From Stercorarius parasiticus (lineage: Eukaryota; Chordata; Aves; Charadriiformes; Stercorariidae), in assembly GCA_013396915.1 (NCBI GenBank), contig VWZL01005205.1, positions 248,001 to 312,000 of the forward strand: 64,000 nt of DNA, given 5' to 3'. Shown here piece by piece: positions 12,501 through 24,226 of this stretch (position 1 is the stretch's first letter; every line of letters begins with the position of its first letter). The notes below the pieces were generated by a model. The model made no database searches. It saw nothing but the letters and a program-made list of their open reading frames with translations, and had not been told where the DNA came from. Made by a program: the position numbers and the translations under genes.

Positions 12501-14930
12501 TTTCATTGAAAAAGGCTTCTTCATTTTTGTGGAGATTTGTTTCAAATACAGATAGTGAAATAAGCTCTCAGCTTCTTAGCCCTCAGATGTCAGATTTTGT
12601 GCCATAAAATTTCCCACCTCAGAGGTGATTCTCCAACATGCAGTGTGTCCTGAACCACAGTCTTCAATCTCAGTATTGCTTTCTTTGCGGGTCCCACAGG
12701 GTTCAGACATTGGCATTATGCCTTCTCCCTGCCCTCAGCATCCTCTGATTAGTAGATATAATGACACAAAAGAGCTTTTAAATGTTCAGAATTGTTTATT
12801 TAACAGGGTATTTTGTTAAAGCCTAATTTACTTCACATTATTGGCATGACTATCTTGCCATGAAGTGGATAAGGGAAGCAAGGAAGCATTGCCCGTGTGT
12901 TAAACCTGGTCCCTTAAATCTTCTCTTGCTTCTTACCATGTTTAAATACAGCCAGGCTTACCCATTTGCACATACCCAGTTTGGAAGTACAGCCTGAAAA
13001 TCAAACTGGTACAATTCCTAAGGGCTGAACAAAACCATGAAAGAAACAAGCCCTACTGTGGCCTCTGTTTCATAAGGATTTCTTAAAGGGTTGAGGGATA
13101 TCCCATCTCTAGACAGTACCTTCCTTTCCTGTTTTTTTCACAGTAGCTCTAATGATTTAGTCCAATATTATCTTAAGCAGAAATCAGAGTATCATGTTAA
13201 ACATTATTATAGGTAACTCCAAATCTGCCCAACCATCAACTGAGCTCGAAGGTTTGAATTTTTTCTAACTTACTAAAATGTTAAGAACTCAACTCTAGAA
13301 GGATTTGTACCGTGGTTATATATCATTAGGCACTCAGATACAGCAGCTGGCACAGGAGAATCTCTCTGCAGCTTATACAAGCACTGAATTTTGATCAAGG
13401 TTCCAGGCAGCCATGGATGCTTGAATCTGACTTTCTGATTCTCTTCAGACGTTGTTGTTTCTGAACTACTAAGAAGCAAGAAAAAAATTACCCACATTGT
13501 GTCAGATAAATACCTTTGTGCCCAAAACCAATAACACTAATAAATTACTCATACCATACCCACCTTTCCGAAATTCAGGCTCTGTCTTTCCTATGTGAGA
13601 AATCGTATCTTGTTGCACCATTCCATGGCTACATTTTAATGAGTTTTAGACTGCATATCAATACACAAGAGCCAGAAAGCCCAAACTTTCCATTCCTGAC
13701 CCACATTCCAGTTTATCTTTCTTGGCTGTCTGAACATGCAGCAACAATTTCTATGTTGTATTTAGCAAAACAGAAGACCTGCAGAACCAACATCGCATTT
13801 TGTGAATAGAGCATGCTGGGGACAGCTGCCCAGAGAGGTAAGGTCTAAGCAGGGTGGTGTCAGAATGAGACCCTTGTCAGCAGAAGCCACTGTAGGGCTG
13901 GCTCAATCACAGCCTCTCCAGTATGGGTAAGGTTATACCAATATAAGCATGCTGCACCAATATAAACTCCTTTCTGCATGGGAACAGCTGAGCTAACAGC
14001 TAGCCCAGGGGTTCCCTGGGTTATTTTCTTAATCCATTTTGTGGCCAAGCAATTCATTAAGAAACATTCATTTCAGCAACATAGTCCATTTATTTGAGAA
14101 ATCCAGTTTACCTTTTTTACTATATAGGTAGATTCTAAGAAATGCAGGGTAGTGGTTAAACAGGGGGCTTTTTTCAGGAAAATAACCAAAATTAGGTCCA
14201 TCAGGAAGACTTAGTTACATGCTCAGTTGTAGATAGATCTACTCGTTTTGGTGCTACCTTACTGGACATAAACAACCAGTCCACTCAGCCTTGTAAGGAC
14301 GACACAGGAGCCCAGAAACAGTGTTTCCAAAACAGCCCCCCTCTTGCTCCTTACCAGCTCAGAGCTAAAGGAAAATGCCTAGAAATAAAGTGAATTCTAT
14401 TTGACAAGAGAGATGAAGAGTAAAGAAGAGTATTATATTTTGGTGGTGTAAGAAAAGCTGCAGTTTTACCTTGCTTTCTGATAATCTCCCTATGAGCCCA
14501 AAAAGCATATCCTTAATTTCTATTTTTTTCTTTCAACAGTCTGATTTTTATTTTTTTTCATTTTGAAGGATAGACATGACTCCAATGCTGTTAATCTTGC
14601 TGTATTCATATTAAAAAGGGAAAAGAGCAGAGTTGATGTAAAGGGTATCCCTCACTCAGCATGACAGTGCTTCAGCTGCCCATCACCTCACCACTACCTG
14701 ACACGTGGGATGCTGGCGTGGAATACTGTTCCAAGCTGGAAGAACATGCCACTTGAAGAAATATTCACCCGCAGATCTTCCCCTTGAAGTGACTCCATGG
14801 GCTGGACCCTCAGCCTGTCACAGTCAAGGTTTCTAGGAACAGGAAATTAGGCCATTGTATCCATTAAAACAAGTCTAAATCAACCTCATCTGAACACACA
14901 GGTAGAAGATGAGCACCAGCTGACAAACTA
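9516..14930. other. Non-genic unique sequence
   Basis: No gene, RNA gene or clear repeat. Frames such as 9923-10345 (plus, 140 codons) and 11084-11506 (plus, ATG start, 140 codons, Lys-rich from an oligo-A tract at 11164-11177) show no domain or motif. The region 10020-10600 is more GC-rich but has many open frames on both strands, which is a composition effect. A CTGCCCAGAGAGGT string at 13828 resembles a piece of CR1, but the match stops at once. Confidence 0.6.
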
Positions 14931-14934
14931 TGCT

Positions 14935-15010
14935 TCCAGCTCCACCGCTGTAAAATCTGAGAAAACTCCATTGAAGTCAAGGCAGTTTACATCAGCACAG
15001 TCCAGTTCTT
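14935..15010. repeat. Possible ancient amniote SINE-like relic
   Basis: The block carries CTCCATTGAAGTCAAGGCAG next to GTTTACATCAGCAC. From memory this word pair (a CTCCATTGAAGTCAATGG-type string beside a TTACACCAGC-type string) is typical of an old interspersed repeat found across birds, crocodiles and turtles. The copy is short and diverged, so the assignment is tentative. Confidence 0.33.
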
Positions 15011-15299
15011 GGCCTCTAAAAAGCCGGCTCAACATAGAACAGAGCAACCTCTTCTGCTTTTCTGTGGGACAGAGCTGTTTGGGACTGCAAGACACAAAAC
15101 ACCCCCAACAATACTTGAGTTTTACTGCAGTGAAGTTCCATGGACAGAGAGGATGCTCTTTTGGGCAGCTGCCCTCATTTTGAGAGCAGTAAAAAAAAAT
15201 AAATCCAACAACTTGGTCCTTAGGACCGTTGCATATACCAGGCCTGAGTGGTGGTGGGAAACGTTCTCTACGTTTTGTTCCAGTTACAAACAAATGTTG

Positions 15300-16100
15300 A
15301 TCTGATCATATCTGGGGGACTGTTCTGTGATTCATAAATATTCATATGCCTGGAGGTCCGAGCTCCTGAATGAATTTATAATAATATGATACGTTTATTT
15401 GAAAAGTCTTCATCAAGAATGCCTGCTGAGTTTGCTTTGCTATATAATTCTTATGGGAAGATTTGCTAGATGAAAATAGTGCCATTGAATATATCACATG
15501 AAATGTCTAACTATTGGGCAGTTATGCAAATTTGATTGAATTGTTTCTGTTAGTTACCATAAACAATAGAATCACACTGAAACCATGTAATTTCAAATTG
15601 AATGTTCTGTTCTCATATTCATAACTAGAATCACATTGGTTATTTATGTAAGTCATTCTGCCAGAACAGAGCTAATATCACATAATTCATTACCATGACA
15701 GTGCAAACAGCACATCATGAGCACTCGCTGAACATTTCTAGTGTAGCCAGAGAAATGAGAAATTTAATGTAATTGTTCTGAAGGAAATACGCATCTGAAT
15801 CTCTCTACTCCTCTGTAAATAACAAAAGTGTGAAAAGTTACCTCATTGCCCTGAGATTTATTATATTGCTTTAACAGGAATTACGAGAGTGAGAGTCTCT
15901 TAATTTGTTAATAATAATAGACACACTGTTCTGACTCTTTGATAAATTTAGAATGATAATTAAGAATGTAAAAACTGAACAATGCAAGACATTTTAGTGA
16001 TTACATTGGCAAATCCCTTGAGATAAACATATTGATCAATTTATGTTATATAAATCCCTCCGAACCCTTAAAAGAATTTGAAATTAGAAATAGAAGATGA
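15300..16100. promoter_or_regulatory. AT-rich block, candidate conserved non-coding element
   Basis: About 800 bases that are strongly AT-rich, complex rather than repetitive, and dense in TAAT, ATTA, TTCATA and TGATAAAT-type words, with a perfect octamer ATGCAAAT at 15524-15531. No open frame of any length and no repeat homology are visible. Such texture is common in developmental enhancers in vertebrate gene deserts. This is an impression from composition and motifs only; no alignment was possible. Confidence 0.25.
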
Positions 16101-19100
16101 AACTTAAAATAGTTTTATTCCCTAGGAACCTTGAATGATTGTTCCTCCATGACAACCACGAGTAAAAATGGAAGTTTTTAATATACTCATCCTTTCCTAA
16201 GTATTTAATATTTAAACTCATTGCCCTTCCCATTCCTTACCTAGTACAGAAAGATGTCAGGGAACATAAAAATAGACCTTTATCCACTTCTAAGGCCTAT
16301 TTTTATCTTCCTAGTGGGGTTCTCTGTCATTCAGTGTTGAAGACCATTTCTTCTGCTTTGGCAGGAAGATACTGTTTCTCACATCCATTTCCTTCAAAGA
16401 CAAACTGTTTGGGATTGTTTTTTTCAAGTTTTCTATTATTTTGAAGAAAGTTGTTTTTTTTTTTAAAAAGATAAAACATATTGGAAATTTAGAGGTCGTG
16501 CATGGTCAGTTAAAGAACAATGCATGAAAACCTTCAGTTAACTTCTTGTCTTTACTTCAGATGCTGATGCTCGAGGACTCAGCCACTAGAGGGTAACATA
16601 AGATAAGGAAAAAGGGAACTTAACGCCCTCCAACGAGCTACGGCTTGTTTCCACAACTTAGAAAAAGTTCAGATTTTAGTGACAAAGTTTTTTCAGTTAT
16701 TTTCTAAGACTGCTTGGTCATAGTAAAGAGCTATTGCTGCCTACACTAAGGTGACACGGAGGAGCCACAGCTAAGGACAATGACACACTTGTACAAAGGG
16801 AGGTGCACTTGGGAGAAGGAGTATCATCTGGCAGTTTCTCTACTTAAAAAGCTACGCTGACAAAGGAAATGCTTTGTAAACTCTAATGAATGTGGAAGCC
16901 TTGTAGACAACTGCTGAAAGCTAATTTCAATGTTGCTCTCAGGCAGGTGAGCCCAAGTCCCCCTGAAGCTGCGACTTTTCCAAAGCAAAAGTGAAATTTG
17001 TCCTAATGGAAATTTGTCCTTATGAATGAGAAATGAGGTTTTCTAATGGAATCACCAATAGCAAAGTTAGAAAAAAACATCCTATTTGGGCCTAAACAAA
17101 TGCAACCAAAAGCCCTGTGAACTTTTCAGTGACATTTACAGGCTGGATGGAAGGGCCAGCGAAGGCTTCCCAGACACCAAAGACTAGGTCAGGGCTACAG
17201 ACCACACTACAGAGCTCACTTACAGAGTTTATAATCTGAAGTCCACCATCTTCTCTACTTTCAAGTGACTTAAGAATGAAGGTTTCTGCAAGTTCCTTGG
17301 GGCTAAACACCTCTGCACTGACTCATACAGGAAACTGCTGAATGATATGCAATAGCTGTTACATTCTCAAATCTTTATGCACGAGGCCAATACAAAATGT
17401 TCTAGGCACTATACTATGCAACCTGTTTGATTTTGCTGGGATTTAATTTCCCTAACTTTTCCTTCTTTTCATTTTTTCAGTGCAAATGAATTTACAGGTA
17501 TGGCTTATGTCACCAGGGTGAGTACTGAAAGCTGTGAGCTGATGCAAAATGTCTATGAATACCACACCTGACTGACCTGTATTGCATTCAGATCAAAGGC
17601 AACAGCAAGAAGAGAGATACATGCACTGCAGCAATACTTTAAGACGTTATGAAAATAAATGATGTGATCAAAATTACAGATAAGTTACCTTTGCTTTTTT
17701 TTCAGAAAGAAAGTAATTGAGAGAGCATATACAGTGAACTTTGCTGCGTGTCCTGAACTTTGCTGCAGACCTATTAACAAATCTAAGCTTGTCATCAATG
17801 GATTTGCTTTTCATCCCTGGGAGTCCATGAACTACATCTCATGCCCAAGAAAGGTCTGTGGACTATCAGGTGATGGCTTTGTGGTGAGGACGGGAAGAGC
17901 TGTGAACACAGGGAGAGGAAGAATATATTTCATATCACCTGTCTCTAGGACCCTAACAGCTTAATCTCTGTTTGGGGTGTACACAGGCAGTGTAGGGAGA
18001 GTGGGAGAGTCTGCTCCAGGTGCAGCCAAATCTGACACTTGCTTTGAACCTTCCCTTATATTCTGTCTCCATTTGTACTCTGAAAGTTGGCAAACAGGTT
18101 TTTTTTCCAGACTGGAAGGCACCCACCAGACCCCACTACTGGCCTCCATGCCTCGAACTGTACACCTGCTGCCTGACCTTGTCATCCCCTGACATCCGAG
18201 GAAAGTTCCACAGTTTGGGCCTCCGGAGTCTGGTATGTGAAGAGTGTCCAAGATTTTGTAGTAAAGCTGCTGTATACAGCCAGAGTTATTTTGTCTAACA
18301 GCTCCTGACACTTTACTCTATCGATCATATGGCTCCTTCCGTGGTAAAATCCTAAAAGATTTCCTGTGAGGAAATAGACACAAATTAGTAACAAGCTGTT
18401 CCTCTTTTGGGAGAACTATGGGCTGATAGACCATATGTAAGAGATACTCTGAAAAAGTGTGGAATCACACTTTGGGAAGAAATGCATGCTCAAAGCATGT
18501 AGATTTCTGATCTGCGACATTTGTTTAAAGAAGTTTCGTCAAGTCAAATCACTTCCAAATGTAGACTTTAGCATGTGAGACCAAGAGATGCCTTCATCAT
18601 ATTAAAATATGTCTAGAAGTGCACTCTGATCTTGTAAGTTAAATAAGAATGCATTCTCCTGCGGTAGTCACAGCTCACACACTTCAGCATTGTTTCACCA
18701 CATGCAAACTCTTCAATAAAACTAATTAAAAAAAAAGAAATGAGAATTTGAAATACACCAGAAGATCAATATCTACTGGGATTTTCAAAGGCACTTAATT
18801 GTAAGACTCCCCCTGTTCATGTTATCTGTGTCTATACCACTCTACTTACTACTGAAAGTCTCTTTATAACTGGAAAGGAAAACTTTTTTTTATTATTCAA
18901 GCTAAAAAAAATATGTTCAGCATAAGCAGTAGAGTAAAGCATTTTTAAGCCTTCGATCAAGTATTATTTGGAATTATTTAATTAAAGTATAGCCTATGGT
19001 TTATATTAATAATTATATTTTTTCAATTCATCCTTTTATTTCATCCCATTTTGGGGTGCTTCAGGTGAAAGGATAATGGTTTTGGTTTTAACTGAGATGT

Positions 19101-19154
19101 TTTGGAGGACAAATTTCTATTGTTGGATTATTCAGTATTCATTATTATTTCAGC
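16101..19154. other. Non-genic unique sequence
   Basis: No supportable gene. A 37-nt segment at 17481-17517 sits between TTTTTTCAG and GTGAGT and is open in two frames, but it is too short to mean much. The frame around 18109-18230 lies between a T-rich CCAG and GTATGT and is also open, again with no recognisable product. The rest is AT-rich sequence without repeats. Confidence 0.55.
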
Positions 19155-19184
19155 AGTTCATTATTACGGAATCACACAGGATAA

Positions 19185-19307
19185 ATGTTGCTCACTGAAC
19201 TGCCAACCAAAGCTTTCAAAGTCAAGAATGACAAGTGGCGTGACATGAATAAGGACCGCCTGGTGCAGGTATTGTTATATTTATTCTTGAATTTCAACAG
19301 CCCTTAG
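19185..19307 (+). CDS. Candidate short ORF or first coding exon (40 codons; 28 before a splice-like site), function unknown
   Basis: An ATG at 19185 opens a frame whose first 28 codons encode a strikingly protein-like peptide, including LPTKAFKVKNDKWRDMNKDR. Codon 28 ends at 19268 directly before GTATTG, a plausible donor (CAG then GT). Beyond that point the frame turns hydrophobic and AT-rich (VLLYLFLNF) and stops at 19305-19307, as expected if reading runs into an intron. An acceptor-like TTATTATTTCAG lies upstream at 19142-19153, and an in-frame TAA sits directly before the ATG. I do not recognise the sequence. It may be a small coding exon of an unknown or rapidly evolving gene, part of an lncRNA, or chance. 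Confidence 0.25.
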   Translation: MLLTELPTKAFKVKNDKWRDMNKDRLVQVLLYLFLNFNSP

Positions 19308-22279
19308 GATTTGTGCATGTGTTCACAAAGGAAGCAGGCATGTCCTGACAATTCAAATAGTTTTTCTCCATAAATAATAGCAGAGCAGGTTTGTTATGTC
19401 CTCTTGTGGGAATTGTGAACCCTTTTAGTATTAGATGGACAGGGAACTTTGCACCCTGCCTTTGGGAATGCAAAATCTTAAAATCCTGATAAACTAGTCA
19501 GGGACAGGGTGGCGGCTGTAAAGATCTGACAAGACTGTAGAGCCATAAGGCTGTAGTCTTTGCGAGGGGTGGAGGGGGAGAAGAAGTAACAAGCCGACTA
19601 CTGTATCAAGCTCTTGTAAATATTAATTTTAACTCATTTCAACTTCCTCACCCACGAACTTTTCAAAAAAGGCAAGAGATTTCTAAATCAAAAACCTCAA
19701 AACTGAAAACCAGGCAACAAAATCCTCCCTCCCCGCAGTTTTTTAAGATTAGTGAAAAAACTTCTTGTGCTTAAGGAGCGTGTGAATTATGAAACTGGTA
19801 TTTTCTGTTCCAGAGAGCCATCAAACCCAGAGACAGGCAAAGAAGTAAATCTTTCAATGCCTTATCTAACTCCCATTAAACTCTCTCTTAGATATCATGT
19901 TCGTTAAGTGGGCAGCACTGGAGCAACCCCCTGCCATGATTTCTTAGCAGAAATGTAGAACCCAGTGACAGCTTTGCTTCACGAGGAGAATCAGCATGTC
20001 TCCTTCATGGTTATAAGCTGCTGAAAATTACGTTGCTACAGAAAATGGGTTTCTGTGGAATGTCTCCAAGATACTCTACACCCATTACTCTTCAGAAACG
20101 ATGACCTGTGGCAATATTAAAGAAATTGCAACCTGTCGGCTAAACTTTAATTAAATAAAAGGAAACAATCTTAAAACTTCGGAATATTGGTGGGTTGGGT
20201 TTTTTTAACCAGCAAATGACAACAACAGAGCAAAACAGAAAGGCCCTTCCTTGTCAGAAAGTCAACTGCATATCCTCTGATGGTACTTATCGAGAAAGTA
20301 GACAGCCATTGAGCCAGTAGAGATGAAGAGAAATTTATTCTACATTATGGGTCTTTTTTGGGATAGGCTGAATATCTCTTGCACTCACTACAGGGAAGCT
20401 GAGACAACTTCATAGTTTGTAGTTCAGACTCAAGTTAGATTGGACGGATGTTCCAAAATATCTTTTAAAAATAAGTTGCATTTTATCACGGCAGCATCAA
20501 GCAGTGCAGGTGAAAAGGATATTATTTTTTTAAATTTTCTCCTCATTCCACTCTGCTTTGTCCACTGAACCTCAAAGTCATTGCGGGGAAAACATCCTCA
20601 AAAGTAACGGAGTTGAAGTAGGGGTTAACTTGTCCTCAAGCAGTCAGCTCGAAAACTTCTTGCAAAAGGTTGTTGCTTTATGTCTGGGATGATTTAGGAA
20701 ATGTAATAAACATACTGCTGATCTCATTTTCAGTGCAAGCAAGAAGCAAAATAGATGTATTAACTCTTCAGAACCTAGCTATTTTCTTTCATAAACACTG
20801 AAAATAAACAATTGTCTGCTGCTGTGGACCCTAGTATCCAAATTTAGTTACACACTTAGCACAAATGTGTCCTTAAACATCTACAAGTTAATATTCTTGA
20901 GATTAATCATAGAAAGGCTCTGCTGAGGTCATCTACTAAATTATTGAGTCAGTTTACATACCTAAATTTAAGCATATACTTAAGTACCTTGTTAAACTGA
21001 GACCCAGGCAACAACACTGCTTGTCCCTTTTGATTAATTCCTAAGTTGCGAGCCAGACATGTCACTGAACAGATTTTTCCCCCTTCTCTGTTGTGATTTT
21101 CTGTCTCCACTGATTCTCTTCAGCTGATTATTTCCTAATTCTGCCAAGGAAATGAACTTATTAGATCCTCCAAAGGGTTTTGCTTTTACCAGTATAACCA
21201 TCTCTGCAACTATTTTAAGTTTTATCAGGACTTGGCAAGATTAACGTAATGCAAGTCCTTTCTCTTTCTCCACTAAAAAAAGGCAAAATTTAAAGATAAA
21301 TTCCTCTGACTATACTATCTCTTTCCCTCTACCTTTTCCTTTCTTCCCTATTTCCAGTTTTGAACTGGCTTTTCCAAGTCTGTCTTGTATTGATTTTACT
21401 AGTATCCGCAAATCAAAGGGATTGTCTTTCCATTTATTTCACAAATTTAGTGGAGTCCTGTTATAGCTGTACTGTTTCTTTTAGGGGAAACCATGATAAA
21501 AATGAAATCAAATACGCAATGTGCTCTTGACAGCCAGAACTGCAGACCCTTGCAAATGTTTAAAAATTAAAAATTAAAAAAAGGAGCAGGACTTTTTCTC
21601 ATAGGAGAGCTGGCATATCAAAACATCTCTACTGCATTTGAAAATCAAAGAACTCTTAATTCTTACTGGACTCAGCAACATGGAGGTCATACTGGGGAAG
21701 GGAGACAGGACACACAAGGTTGGAGAACCACAGGGACCAGACCAAGCCCTGTGCTTAGCAGGGTCAGCAGAGTCAGGCTTAGAGGCACAGGACAATCCCG
21801 TTCCAATATAACAGCATGTGGATTTCCACTTACGCTTTTATGACTGTAGGGTCCTTCGCATGGACAGAATTACTTACTAGGAACAAGTCTCCTGGTAAAC
21901 TGCGATATACATCCCGTAACTCCTTTCTGTGCCAGGCACGTTGCAGATTCCCACCTCCTCTTGCCTCTAGACTTAGCAGATATTCAGCCTCCTAGCTGGC
22001 CACTTCACTTGATTGCCTTAGTCCCCCCCATCTCTGTGGGGCAGAGGAAGCAACTGGACAAGTTTAGGTCCAAATTACACTACTGGATTGGCTTCCCGAG
22101 GATGGCAGTGAAATGTAATACCTCTTCCGTATGGCTTTATAATAGAAATAACAATTAGGGTGGCCTTCTCCCAGCTATTCACACAGGAGGGTCAACACTA
22201 AATCAAACTCTAAGGGACTTTTTTCCTCCCTGTGGTATGATTCAATAAATATAATATGTAGCTTTTAATAACTTTTTTT
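19308..22279. other. Non-genic unique sequence
   Basis: Nothing recognisable. AT-rich with scattered T- and A-runs. The minus frame 21574-21795 is Ser/Pro/Cys-rich and has no motif. No interspersed repeats were identified in about 3 kb. Confidence 0.6.
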
Positions 22280-22336
22280 TAACGTCACTAATGATAGTAA
22301 TCTGGGAGCTTGACGTCACTGGTATTTATTTGCATA
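22280..22336. promoter_or_regulatory. Clustered CRE-like sites with an octamer motif
   Basis: Two ACGTCACT words occur at 22282-22289 and 22313-22320, 31 bp apart in the same orientation (about three helical turns). The second is part of a full palindromic cAMP-response element, TGACGTCA, at 22311-22318. A perfect octamer ATTTGCAT follows at 22328-22335. CREs bind CREB/ATF-family factors and the octamer binds POU factors. CpG-containing CREs are rare in AT-rich bird DNA, so the pair is unlikely to be trivial. Function is inferred from motif content alone. Confidence 0.35.
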
Positions 22337-24136
22337 ACAGCCTTCCAGCTGAATTTGGCACCATTCCTATTGCTTAGATGAAAATCCAAGAAAGTGTGTG
22401 CTGTTTGGGATGCACATTTTTGAGATGCCTTCAGCACAATTTTCTCCCATACTCACCACTGTATCAATAACACTTCATTTGTTCACGGCATAACACTAAT
22501 CAGCATTCACTGCAGTTGTACTTTGCCAGTACTGCTACAAAGCATGTCCTCGTGCCATACATCAGAATATCACAGCTACCACAAAATTAGTGACACAATT
22601 AGCAACAGCCTCTGGGGAATTTCATTTCAGGTGACTTGCTCAGCAGCTATCCCTTCTGTCCCTTCAGGCAGATCACTGACTCACTCAGTCCATGACTTTC
22701 CATGCCTCCAACAAGAAGGCAGAGTCTTGCACACAACAGTGCTTTGCTATTCAGCTGATTTATCTCACAAAGTTCACCCTGGGCAGCAGCTGACCCAGGT
22801 CCTCCATCAACATAATATGCAATCAGGTAATTAAGGATTGTATTGTAATGCATAAACGTAAGATGGTTGATTTAATGTTCATCAGATAATAGTAGCTATG
22901 GTATTGCCTTGCTTTTGACACCTCTGTGAATGATCTGGTAACATTGCTTCCAGTAGTTTCATATAAAATATACGCACCCATCACAAATATTGTGATTCAG
23001 GGTTCCTGCAGACCGTCTCCAGAGGCTGTCTTCCATCACGGTTGTCTCTCTGAGGGTGCCCCATGACACCAGTTTCAGCCTGAGATGGCTTCTGATGGAT
23101 CATTGATGACTCTTTCTCCATCTGTTGCACTTCCACAAATGACAGCATGACATGATGATTCACCAATCCTGTATTAGGAGACGGCAAAAGATGTGTTTTA
23201 AAAGCCACAGAAATGTTATTTTTGTATTATTCAGGATGATATCTTCTGTATATGCTTACTACAGCTGCCGAGGGAAGGCTATTAGCTATTCCTCCATCTC
23301 TCCTTATTGGAAAACTGTTTTGGGTCTAATTTGGATTCCAATATGTACCAGCCATAGAGGAACATCAGTTTTATGCTGGCTGCTACAGTCCCTAAATGTC
23401 ATCATTCCAGGACCTTTGAAGTTCATTGTGTTTTCTCTGTTCCCTTCTAGACCTGTCACATTCGTATGCTGGAGCTAATAATATAAAGTGAGCATATGGG
23501 GAGCCCCTCCTTTCTGTCAGCAACAGCGTGATTCAGTCTCTTACCGTAGCAAGCTGCTTTTGGCAGTGAAGGGTTTGTAAGCAAATGCAGTTGACGGGTT
23601 GTCTTGTCCAATGATGAGAAATGAAATTTTACTGCCTAATTTTTCCCGTAAAGTCACATTTTCCCCAAACCATCTCTCCTTTCCCATGCTCTCATTTCTT
23701 CCCCGCTTCTCTCTCCCACTTCTGCCACTTAACTATGTTCCTGTTCTTCCTGGGACAGGAGCAACTCCAGCACCTCATTCTTGACTGGACAAAGCATAAC
23801 AGTTTAGAGCAAGGAAAGAAATTCCCTCATGAGTCTGCAATGTCCTTTTGTTGTACCTGGAACAGCTATTCTCCGAGTCCTCTGCCTAGCAGATGGATCA
23901 TCAGTCTCATTTCCTGTAGTTCCAACCTTCCTGGTTTTTTCATGGCAATTATCAAAGCAACATCACTACCTACAGACTAAGAGAGGAAGCAGATGTGTTC
24001 ATTAAATGGGTACCATGTATCTATTTGCAGAATTAGGTATATTCTCCTGCCAGGTGAATTGCCGATCTGACTGATTTAATTATAAGCAGTGACTACATTC
24101 AGCCTAGATTTCTGCCTGATCCTTACTATCCTTCAG
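22337..24136. other. Non-genic unique sequence
   Basis: No gene or repeat recognised. Frames at 22523-22834, 23152-23478 and 23621-23980 (all plus) are of chance length and composition. Confidence 0.6.
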
Positions 24137-24226
24137 CCTTTCCCTTCTTGACTGAAAAGCAGAGTAGTTCCCTTACTGTACCTCAGAAGATGGCCTGGCA
24201 GTGTTCCTCAGACCTGCACAGCCTGG
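24137..24226 (+). other. Candidate internal exon (90 nt), product unknown
   Basis: The segment is preceded by TCCTTACTATCCTTCAG (ends 24136) and followed by a consensus donor GTAAGT at 24227. Two frames are closed and one is open, entering with two bases of a codon and leaving with one. It would encode a peptide containing LTEKQSSSLTVPQKMAWQCS. The incoming phase matches the outgoing phase of the candidate exon at 3173-3260, which has a one-in-three probability by chance. No family is recognised. It could equally be an lncRNA exon or a pseudo-exon. Confidence 0.2.

Noticed and set aside
13820..13870. CTGCCCAGAGAGGT, a word from CR1.
   Set aside because: Similarity ends immediately after the word.
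22020..22160. CR1-like words around CTTCCCGAGGATGGCAGTG.
   Set aside because: The resemblance is limited to a few words and lacks the CR1 3' end; not enough for a call.
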